Assembly: GCA_018334735.1 (NCBI GenBank)
Contig: JAGXLK010000235.1
Coordinates: 1 to 5,286, forward strand
Length of the DNA stretch: 5,286 bases
Origin: Planctomycetota bacterium
GTDB taxonomy: Bacteria > Planctomycetota > Brocadiia > SM23-32
Direction of reading: 5' to 3'
The position numbers and the translations under genes are program-made. The notes beneath the pieces were generated by a model. That model was not told the origin of the DNA, did no database searches, and saw only the letters and a program-made list of their open reading frames with translations. Each line of letters opens with the position of its first letter. Position 1 is the stretch's first letter. Positions 1 through 5,286 of this stretch are shown here, one piece after another.

Positions 1-943
1 TGTGCGGGTGCTTAAGTGCGGTATCTGCGGCAGCGATTTACACACCTGGCATGGGAAATGGAACAATCCTCGTCCGGGCCATGAATTTTGTGGGATTGTG
101 GAAGAATGTGGCGACCAGGTGGAAAGCCTGAAGCCGGGCGACCGTGTTACGGCTGAATGTTTCGGACATTGCGGGGCTTGTAAGTGGTGTCGACAGGGAG
201 ATTATAATCTTTGCGAGAATAAAGTTGACGTCTTCCGGCCTGCAGGGGCTTTCGCAGAGAAAATCGTGCATCGTGCGGAAAGTGTATTTAAAGTCCCCGA
301 CTCCTTGACCGTCGCGCAGGCCGTCCTGGTGGAACCGCTGGCGGTCTCCTTCCGTGCGGTAAGCCGGGAAAGAGAAATAGAGGAGGCCAATATTGTTGTT
401 ATTGGGGGAGGGACTATCGGTCTTCTTTGTGCAGCGGTGGCACGGGCACATGGGGCGAGAAGGGTTTTTTCGATCGCTAAATACGATCATCAGGCGGAAA
501 TGGCTGACCGGATGGGCGCTACTGACGTTCTCCGTTTGGGCCAGGATGATCCCAGACAAAGAATAGAGGAGATAACAGAAGGGCGGGGAGCCGACCTCGT
601 TGTGGATGCTGTGGCGGCCGGAACGAGTTTTACGACTGCTCTTTCAATTGCGCGGAAGCGGGGCAAGGTTGTCGTTGTTGGGGGAGCAACCCGACCGCTT
701 TTGAGCGGAATCGGCCCTCTTATCTGGGGAGAGTTAATGGTAACCGGATCGAGCTGTTACGCAACGACAGAGGGGCGTCGCGATTTTGAATGGGCTCTGG
801 AGCTTACTGAAAATAAGGAGGTCTGCCCGGAGCCGATAATAACCCATACATTTTCTCTGGATGAGATTTCAGAAGCCTTTCAGGCTGCGGACGACAAGGA
901 AACAGGGGCCATCAAAGTTGTCGTGGATATTTCCGACCGGTAA
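1..943 (+). CDS. Zinc-dependent medium-chain alcohol/polyol dehydrogenase, 5'-truncated
   Basis: Oxidoreductase of the zinc-containing MDR family (threonine, sorbitol and related dehydrogenases), expected to interconvert a secondary alcohol and a ketone in the cytoplasm with NAD(P). Numbering from the GTG at base 2, the catalytic zinc ligands are C9 (in CGICGSD), H27-E28 (GHE) and E111 (VEPLA). The structural zinc site is C57-x2-C60-x2-C63-x7-C71. A Rossmann domain begins at G135-GGTIG-140 and the C-terminal half is complete, ending in TAA. Family members carry roughly 25 to 30 residues before the CGICGSD strand, so the GTG at base 2 is almost certainly an internal valine and the true start lies left of the window. 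Residues A159-K160 replace the Asp that usually selects NAD. It is followed by a URO-D-like gene on the same strand, perhaps in one operon. The family is clear; the substrate is unknown. Confidence 0.93.
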   Translation, partial: VRVLKCGICGSDLHTWHGKWNNPRPGHEFCGIVEECGDQVESLKPGDRVTAECFGHCGACKWCRQGDYNLCENKVDVFRPAGAFAEKIVHRAESVFKVPDSLTVAQAVLVEPLAVSFRAVSREREIEEANIVVIGGGTIGLLCAAVARAHGARRVFSIAKYDHQAEMADRMGATDVLRLGQDDPRQRIEEITEGRGADLVVDAVAAGTSFTTALSIARKRGKVVVVGGATRPLLSGIGPLIWGELMVTGSSCYATTEGRRDFEWALELTENKEVCPEPIITHTFSLDEISEAFQAADDKETGAIKVVVDISDR

Positions 944-975
944 TGCGATATGGGGGCAGAAATTTCTTTTTGAGA

Positions 976-981
976 TATAAT
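976..981 (+). promoter_or_regulatory. Possible -10 box (TATAAT) upstream of the URO-D-like gene
   Basis: A perfect sigma-70 -10 hexamer lies in the 81-base gap, 43 bases before the ATG at 1025. The expected -35 position 17 bases upstream (953-958) is G-rich and does not resemble TTGACA; TTGAGA directly abuts the hexamer and is too close to serve. The gene may therefore have its own promoter in addition to any read-through from the dehydrogenase. The evidence is one short motif. Confidence 0.3.
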
Positions 982-1007
982 CTGGCTCTGTAGTATTCCG
1001 AGTACAA

Positions 1008-1013
1008 AAGGAG
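1008..1013 (+). promoter_or_regulatory. Shine-Dalgarno AAGGAG for the URO-D-like gene
   Basis: AAGGAG stands 11 bases before the ATG at 1025, slightly longer than the usual spacing. It is the only good ribosome-binding sequence in the gap and supports that ATG as the start. Confidence 0.7.
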
Positions 1014-1024
1014 AAAACGATTCG

Positions 1025-2110
1025 ATGAACCAGCGCGAGTTATTTCAAGCGACCTGTGCTCACGTCCCTCATGACGAATTTTTGTTTTACATGAATTTTA
1101 CACCGGACTTGAAACGTCGAGTTTGCGAGGCCCATTGTTTGGATGAAGATGCCAATCTGCGCGAGGTATTCGGGATGTACAATCCTGTTGGCCTGCAGTT
1201 ACAGCCTCCCGAGGGACAGGAAGCCCCCGATTTTTCCGTATATTATGAGGATTATGACCGGCCGGAGGGGTCGTATATTAATTATCTCGGTGTGTTGAAT
1301 ATCCCCGCCAATTTTTATCACTTTACGGGTTATGTCAGCCCCTTGAGAAATGCCCAAAGATTCGATGATATTGAATCGTTTCCGTATCCGGACCTGAGCG
1401 AGCATACGGAAGAGCATATGGCGGAGCAGGTTCAAACGGCGCACGAGGAGGGGCGTCCGGCAATTTGCTGGGTGGGACATATTTACGAGAATGCCTGGCA
1501 AATCCGCGGTTATCAGCAGTTTCTGGAAGATATGATGGACCGCCCCGAGTGGTGCGAGTACATTCTTGACAGATTGATGGAACGAAACAAGATCAAGGCC
1601 TGCGCGGCGGCGAGGGCCGGGGCAGATATGTTGCGAACGGGAGATGATGTGGCAAATCAGGAGACGATGATGTTTTCTCCCGATCAGTGGGGACGTTTTT
1701 TGAAGGTTCGGTGGGCGGAGATCTACGAAGCGGCCCGGAGCATAAAACCGGACATTGAGATCTGGTATCACAGCGATGGCAACCTTGAGGCCGTTATCCC
1801 CGAACTGGTAGAGATTGGGGTGACGATTCTCAACCCCGTTCAGCCGGAATGCATGGATCCAAAAGATATAAAGGCTAGGTGGGGAGACAAGCTCGTTCTG
1901 GACGGCACAATCGGGACACAATCGACAATGCCATGGGGTTCGCCTGAGGAGGTGAGGTCGGTGATTCGACAGCGCAAAAAGGATATCGGTTATGATGGAG
2001 GTTTGATATTGTCGCCGACCCATGTTCTTGAACCAGAGGTGCCGTTGGAAAACATTCGAGCATTTATTGATGAAACCGGCGGGATTTTGCCACCTCTGGC
2101 GGGGGGCTGA
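1025..2110 (+). CDS. Uroporphyrinogen decarboxylase (URO-D) family protein, MtaA/CmuA-like branch
   Basis: A complete 361-residue cytoplasmic protein with the URO-D TIM-barrel pattern. Recognisable segments are TGDDVANQ (205-212), YHSDGN (248-253), the strand and turn ILNPVQPECMDP (268-279), LDGTIGTQ (292-299) and SPTHVLEPEVP (330-340). These match the broad group of URO-D relatives that includes corrinoid methyltransferases such as MtaA, rather than haem-pathway HemE, whose N-terminal arginine-bearing substrate loop is not evident. MtaA-type enzymes bind zinc through H-x-C and a distant Cys. Here the equivalent places hold H249-S-D251 and H333, with C276 nearby, so metal use and chemistry are uncertain. 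It follows a zinc dehydrogenase by 81 bases, which suggests a shared catabolic role, but no corrinoid protein or reductive activator is visible. A demethylase or lyase role is possible but not shown. The ATG is supported by AAGGAG. Confidence 0.85.
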   Translation: MNQRELFQATCAHVPHDEFLFYMNFTPDLKRRVCEAHCLDEDANLREVFGMYNPVGLQLQPPEGQEAPDFSVYYEDYDRPEGSYINYLGVLNIPANFYHFTGYVSPLRNAQRFDDIESFPYPDLSEHTEEHMAEQVQTAHEEGRPAICWVGHIYENAWQIRGYQQFLEDMMDRPEWCEYILDRLMERNKIKACAAARAGADMLRTGDDVANQETMMFSPDQWGRFLKVRWAEIYEAARSIKPDIEIWYHSDGNLEAVIPELVEIGVTILNPVQPECMDPKDIKARWGDKLVLDGTIGTQSTMPWGSPEEVRSVIRQRKKDIGYDGGLILSPTHVLEPEVPLENIRAFIDETGGILPPLAGG

Positions 2111-2221
2111 GCGGAAAAGTGGACATTCGTAAACTTCATTTCGCCATCGGGCGCGAATAAGTGCTTGTCTGCTTTTTGAATGGAGACTGATCTTTTGGAA
2201 AGAGGTTGGGCAAACCCGAGC

Positions 2222-3715
2222 TTAAGCGCATTCAGCATCGGCCAGTCCGCGTTCATTCGCGACTTCACGAACAAGTTTTTTGAATTGTTGGCCTCGTTCG
2301 GCGAAGTTCTCGAACATGTCGAAACTGGCGCATGCAGGAGAGAAGAGGACAGTCGAGCCGGGCATAGAGAGCCGGAAGGCAGCTTCGATCGATTCTTTGA
2401 GGGAACTGGTTTCCTCGATAAGCGGGCTGTGTCCCATATGAAGCGCCGCTTCACGCGTCAATTGGGCGATTTGAGGGCCTGATTCGCCTAAAGTTACGAG
2501 AACTTCTACTCGACGCGCGATGGCTTCTGCGAGAGGTTCGATGTCGAGGTTTTTATTATAGCCGCCTGCAATAAGCGTGATAGGGCGTTCGAAGGTTTCG
2601 ATTGCACCGACTGTGGATTGGGGAATAGTGGCATCACTGTCGTTGTAGAATGTGATTCCATCGAAGATCTCGCACTGCTCCAATCGATGTTCCAGAGTGC
2701 TGAACTGGGAAAGAGCGGTGCGGATAGTGGAAACCGAACAACCGAGCCAGATAGCCGCGCCGGTTGCGGCCATTGCGTTGGCTATGTTATGTTTTCCGGG
2801 CACGCTGATCTGGTCCGTCGTGCAAATCACCTGGCGTTCGGAGTCTTTTTTCCAGAGGAGTCGGTTGCTGTGGATGCTTACCCCCTCAATGGGGTTTGTA
2901 TTCGAGCCGTCCGGGGCAAAAAACATGATTTTACCCGGTAGATCTTCATCGGTCCATTGGAGGAGAGTGGGATCGCAATGGTTGAGAAAAGCGGCATCAT
3001 GGGGTGATTGATGGGTCAGGATGTGTTTTTTTGCGTTAGCGTAGGCTTCGAATGAATGGTATCTGTCGAGGTGATTTGGCGTGAGGTTGGTGATAATCCC
3101 CAGACGGGGGGACCAATCCATATGGCCCGCATCCTCGACCTGGACGCTTGAGAGCTCGAGCACCACAAAATGATCGGATTTTATTTGTTCGAGTTCAGGA
3201 AGCAACGAGATTCCCATATTTCCACCGAGATGGACAGAATATCCGCTTTCTTTGAGCATTTTGGCCAGCATGGCAGTGGTGGTGGATTTGCCGACTGATC
3301 CGGTGACCGCTGTTATGGGAGCCGGGCAAGCGGCGAGGAATATGTTCATCGGAGTTGTCATCGGGACCCCGGCGTCGTGGCATTGCCTTAGGAGTTTGCT
3401 TCTCCGAGGGACGGCCGGATTCACCACGATCAAATCGGAGCGAACCAGATCGTCAAGATCATGTCTCCCCAATACGAAGCGCAGCTCAAGTTCTTCAATT
3501 CGTTTCAGGACAGGAGAAAGTTGGTCTGCCGTTTTTTGATCGGTAACAGTGACTTCAGCGCCACGATTTGCGAAAAATCTGACGGCTCCTTCCCCCCCGC
3601 CAAAGAGCCCGAGTCCGATGACGGTGACGATTTTGCCGGAGACATTGCTGACTATCCGGTTGAGCTTTTGTTTTGAGCAGAAGAGGGGGAAGGGGGTGCT
3701 GACAGGGTGAGTCAT
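2222..3715 (-). CDS. murD: UDP-N-acetylmuramoyl-L-alanine--glutamate ligase (MurD)
   Basis: ATP-dependent cytoplasmic ligase that adds glutamate to UDP-MurNAc-L-Ala in peptidoglycan precursor synthesis. The N-terminal nucleotide-sugar domain has G34-LGLFGGG-41. The central ATPase has the P-loop GSVGKSTTT (139-147), GGNMG (164-168), ELSS (187-190), NLTPNHLDRY (210-219) and K229, aligned with the carbamylated Lys. The C-terminal domain has EHR (342-344), NDSDAT (358-363), GGYNK (384-388) and SPACAS (459-464). The motif is normally D-S-K-A-T; here the Lys is D361, while K388, T363, S464 and F471, expected near glutamate, are kept. At 497 residues it is longer than the roughly 440 usual, partly from about 26 residues before the first strand. 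No ATG, GTG or TTG codon follows in frame in that extension. The ATG overlaps the upstream stop as ATGA and has GAAGGAAGG 9 bases before it. Last gene of a three-gene envelope operon. Confidence 0.96.
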   Translation of the reverse strand: MTHPVSTPFPLFCSKQKLNRIVSNVSGKIVTVIGLGLFGGGEGAVRFFANRGAEVTVTDQKTADQLSPVLKRIEELELRFVLGRHDLDDLVRSDLIVVNPAVPRRSKLLRQCHDAGVPMTTPMNIFLAACPAPITAVTGSVGKSTTTAMLAKMLKESGYSVHLGGNMGISLLPELEQIKSDHFVVLELSSVQVEDAGHMDWSPRLGIITNLTPNHLDRYHSFEAYANAKKHILTHQSPHDAAFLNHCDPTLLQWTDEDLPGKIMFFAPDGSNTNPIEGVSIHSNRLLWKKDSERQVICTTDQISVPGKHNIANAMAATGAAIWLGCSVSTIRTALSQFSTLEHRLEQCEIFDGITFYNDSDATIPQSTVGAIETFERPITLIAGGYNKNLDIEPLAEAIARRVEVLVTLGESGPQIAQLTREAALHMGHSPLIEETSSLKESIEAAFRLSMPGSTVLFSPACASFDMFENFAERGQQFKKLVREVANERGLADAECA

Positions 3716-4437
3716 TCGGATTGACCTTCCTTCTTGGATTTTTCCTCAGTCGGTTCCAGCGGTTCTCCCTCGTGAGCTTTCCCGATGAAAGAGGCGAGAT
3801 AGCGGGCAGTTTCGAGAAAGGTTTGCTTCATTACGAAATGGTCGTTAAGGGTTTTGGGATTGGGGCCGAAGGGTGTATTCCCGAGGTGGCGCCGCCGGTC
3901 CACAAATTCCATAACTACTTGTCCGGTGTGGGTATCGTATATACGGCCTTCGATTTGCATATCGGTAGCGCCCGAGGACTGCAGGAAGAAAAAGAAGAAA
4001 CTGAACCACCGTGCGGTCCCGGAACCCATTTTGAAGCGGGTTATCATAGCTTCCATGCGGAGGGTAGGCGAGGGAAACTCCGCGTTTGAGTTGAGACTGA
4101 GCTCATCGAAAGTTTCCAGGCGGTTAAGTTCGTGGGCAAAATAGGTTCGGAACAACGTTGTGTACCGGTTTGCCTTTTGGGGATTGTTAACCGATGTCTC
4201 TCCCACGGCGACATTTCCAATAATGAAGTTGTCGTACTGGGTAATCTGACGATCCGGGGAGAGATACACCAGAGACAGGCGTGGATCGTAACGATCGGTC
4301 ATCCTATCGTAGCGGTCGAGATACTCATAGGTTCGAACCGGTTTGGGATAGGAGCAACCAGCCCATCCGAAGGCAGAGACTGCCAGCAGGAGCAAGAGGA
4401 GCTTTTTGCACTGGTATGTGAGAGAACCATCCCGCAT
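3712..4437 (-). CDS. Predicted lipoprotein of unknown function (possibly DUF3313/DUF4410-like)
   Basis: A 241-residue exported protein. The N-terminus has K11-K12, a leucine-rich core (L13-L18) and a likely lipobox W25-A-G-C28, so signal peptidase II cleavage and lipidation at C28 are expected; Trp at -3 is atypical. After a Tyr/Arg/Asp-rich linker (about 30-55) comes a globular region. A segment near 132-180 (ITRFKMGSG, then SSGATDMQIEGRIYDTHTG) resembles the G-rich strand and D-x-x-T-G turn of outer-membrane lipoproteins of the DUF3313/DUF4410 kind. That resemblance is from memory and weak. Five consecutive Phe (147-151) sit where those proteins have a G-rich hydrophobic stretch. The tail from about 222 is highly charged. 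GGAG 7 bases upstream supports the ATG at 4437. It lies 44 bases after the OmpA lipoprotein gene and overlaps murD by 4 bases, so an envelope role is inferred. Function not recognised. Confidence 0.8.
   Translation of the reverse strand: MRDGSLTYQCKKLLLLLLAVSAFGWAGCSYPKPVRTYEYLDRYDRMTDRYDPRLSLVYLSPDRQITQYDNFIIGNVAVGETSVNNPQKANRYTTLFRTYFAHELNRLETFDELSLNSNAEFPSPTLRMEAMITRFKMGSGTARWFSFFFFFLQSSGATDMQIEGRIYDTHTGQVVMEFVDRRRHLGNTPFGPNPKTLNDHFVMKQTFLETARYLASFIGKAHEGEPLEPTEEKSKKEGQSE
3725..3733 (-). promoter_or_regulatory. Shine-Dalgarno for murD inside the upstream gene
   Basis: The - strand reads GAAGGAAGG, ending 9 bases before the murD ATG at 3715 and lying within the last codons of the lipoprotein gene. 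Together with the ATGA stop/start overlap it fixes the murD start and points to translational coupling. Confidence 0.75.
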
Positions 4438-4444
4438 TGTTTTA

Positions 4445-4448
4445 CTCC
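4445..4448 (-). promoter_or_regulatory. Shine-Dalgarno GGAG for the 241-residue lipoprotein gene
   Basis: GGAG on the - strand ends 7 bases before the ATG at 4437, an ideal spacing. It lies just beyond the intercistronic hairpin, leaving the site free when the hairpin is folded. Confidence 0.6.
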
Positions 4449-4454
4449 GCTTCT

Positions 4455-4472
4455 AAAGCCATGTGTGGCTTT
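4455..4472 (-). other. Intercistronic hairpin, 7-bp perfect stem with 4-base loop
   Basis: AAAGCCA and TGGCTTT are perfect inverted repeats around a 4-base loop, placed between the stop of the OmpA lipoprotein gene and the ribosome-binding site of the next gene. On the operon strand only three T residues end the stem and no U-tract follows, so it is not a strong intrinsic terminator for that strand. It could be a processing or 3'-protection element, or a weak attenuator that lowers expression of the two downstream genes. Read on the + strand, the stem is followed by a T-rich stretch (about 4470-4483), so opposite-strand termination is also possible. Confidence 0.4.
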
Positions 4473-4481
4473 TATCCGTTT

Positions 4482-5286
4482 TTAGCGAATATCCATCTCG
4501 CGTGACGCCAGCTGTGCGTCGGGGCGGATGAGGATTTCCGCGCGGCGATTGGCTTTACGGCCATCCGTCGTATCGTTTGTGGCGACCGGTTGCGTATCGG
4601 CCATGCCGACGGCTCGCAGTTTGCTGGAGTCAAAGTCTTCTTTTTCGATGAGATGGTGGACCACTGCAAGAGCACGGTAGCAGGACAGCTCCCAGTTGGA
4701 AGACCAATCAGAATGCCGGATCGGAACGTTGTCGGTGTGACCGCGAACCTCGATCTGAGCGTCAGGATATTGTCGCCGAACGCTGCGCGCAGCTTTTGAG
4801 AGGACTTTGCATCCTTCGCTGGTGAGAGAAGCTTTGCCGCTTTGGAACAGCACGTCGGAGAGAATCGTAACTTTCAGCGTTTCGTCGTCCTGTTTTGTGA
4901 CGGTTACGTTTCCTTTTCCGGAAGACATTTCGGCTCGTAGCTGGTGAAGTTCTTTTCGGGCTTTATCATGAGCTTCCAACAGGGCCTGTCGCTGTGCTTC
5001 GCGTTCTTTAAGTGTTTGGCGAAGTTCAGCATTTGTGCTTTCTTTGGATTGGAGTTCGTCTTCAAGGGTATCGAGTTCTTCAGGCTCATCTGGATAATAG
5101 GTCTCAGCCACGAGAGCGCCGGTGACGCCACCTACTCCGAGACCAATCAATCCGCCCGGAAGTCCGCCCAGAGAACAAGAGTGTCCGGCAACGGCACCGA
5201 TCATTCCGCCGCTGAGTCCACCAACGGTCGTTCCTTTCTTCACATTTGTGCTTTTTTGAACGCTGCTGTTGACCGAACCACATCCT
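4482..5286 (-). CDS. OmpA-family outer-membrane lipoprotein with glycine zipper, 5'-truncated
   Basis: A periplasm-facing lipoprotein expected to anchor the outer membrane to peptidoglycan. Its frame stays open to the right edge; the GTG at 5243 is probably internal, because the 14 codons before it read G-C-G-S-V-N-S-S-V-Q-K-S-T-N, whose G-C looks like the end of a lipobox. The signal peptide and start lie outside. Numbering from that GTG: a glycine-zipper segment (8-46, Gly at spacings of 3 to 4), an acidic linker, a likely coiled coil (about 53-105, rich in E, L, Q, R) and an OmpA/MotB C-terminal domain (about 124-240). The domain shows VLFQSGKASL, GHTDNVP (168-174, with the peptidoglycan-contacting D171), SNWELS (182-187) and ANRRAEI (231-237). 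The usual two residues before R-A in SNWELSxxRA are C-Y here. First visible gene of the envelope operon; Pal-like in role but not Pal itself. Confidence 0.92.
   Translation of the reverse strand, partial: GCGSVNSSVQKSTNVKKGTTVGGLSGGMIGAVAGHSCSLGGLPGGLIGLGVGGVTGALVAETYYPDEPEELDTLEDELQSKESTNAELRQTLKEREAQRQALLEAHDKARKELHQLRAEMSSGKGNVTVTKQDDETLKVTILSDVLFQSGKASLTSEGCKVLSKAARSVRRQYPDAQIEVRGHTDNVPIRHSDWSSNWELSCYRALAVVHHLIEKEDFDSSKLRAVGMADTQPVATNDTTDGRKANRRAEILIRPDAQLASREMDIR

Noticed and set aside
38..559. - strand open frame of 173 codons opposite the dehydrogenase
   Set aside because: It is antisense to the zinc-binding and Rossmann regions, whose protein motifs are unmistakable on the + strand.
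1199..2023. Long - strand open frame of 274 codons opposite the URO-D-like gene
   Set aside because: It lies wholly antisense to a gene with clear family motifs, its translation shows no recognisable domain, and no ribosome-binding site stands out. It is a shadow of the coding strand.
2140..2157. Inverted repeat TTCGC...GCGAA in the convergent gap, a possible terminator
   Set aside because: The stem is only 5 bp with an 8-base loop. The nearest T-run on the + strand begins 15 bases beyond it, and none follows on the - strand. It is too weak to call.
1990..2454. - strand open frame of 154 codons across the convergent gap
   Set aside because: It overlaps the C-terminal coding part of murD in another frame and the antisense of the URO-D-like gene. 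Its composition is unlike a real protein.
2180..2482. + strand open frame of 100 codons beginning in the gap
   Set aside because: Almost all of it is antisense to the conserved MurD C-terminal domain, and no family resemblance is visible.
3721..4485. Overlapping + strand open frames opposite the 241-residue lipoprotein gene
   Set aside because: The - strand frame has a signal peptide, a lipobox, a good ribosome-binding site and a coupled stop/start with murD. The + strand frames have none of these.

Overview
The window looks like part of the chromosome of a Gram-negative bacterium of moderate GC content. Two secreted lipoproteins, one with an OmpA-type peptidoglycan-binding domain, imply an outer membrane and a peptidoglycan wall, and MurD makes a precursor of that wall. 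The MurD type (N-terminal GLGLFGGG loop, N-L-T-P-N-H-L-D-R-Y) and the divergent URO-D-like enzyme beside a zinc dehydrogenase recall Planctomycetes, Lentisphaerae or related metagenomic lineages. That placement rests on remembered sequence patterns and is low confidence.

Left half, + strand: a zinc-dependent medium-chain dehydrogenase, cut by the left edge, is followed after 81 bases by a complete uroporphyrinogen-decarboxylase-family protein. This protein belongs to the broad MtaA/CmuA-like branch rather than to haem-pathway HemE. The gap holds a perfect TATAAT box and a Shine-Dalgarno sequence. The pair looks catabolic, perhaps acting on a sugar, polyol or methylated compound, but no substrate can be read from the sequence.

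Right half, - strand, read right to left: an OmpA-family lipoprotein with a glycine-zipper segment runs off the right edge. A 7-bp hairpin follows, then a second predicted lipoprotein of unknown function, then murD. The last two genes overlap by 4 bases (ATGA), so they are probably translationally coupled. Together they form a cell-envelope operon, with murD outside the usual division/cell-wall cluster. The two halves converge on a 111-base gap with no convincing terminator.

No mobile element, RNA gene, CRISPR array or clearly new multi-gene system was found. The points most worth a second look are: Asp in place of the near-invariant Lys of the MurD D-S-K-A-T motif; His/Asp/His in place of the His/Cys/Cys zinc site in the URO-D-like enzyme; a dehydrogenase cofactor pocket that lacks the NAD-selecting Asp; and evidence that the OmpA gene starts beyond the window, with its lipidation cysteine just inside the edge.
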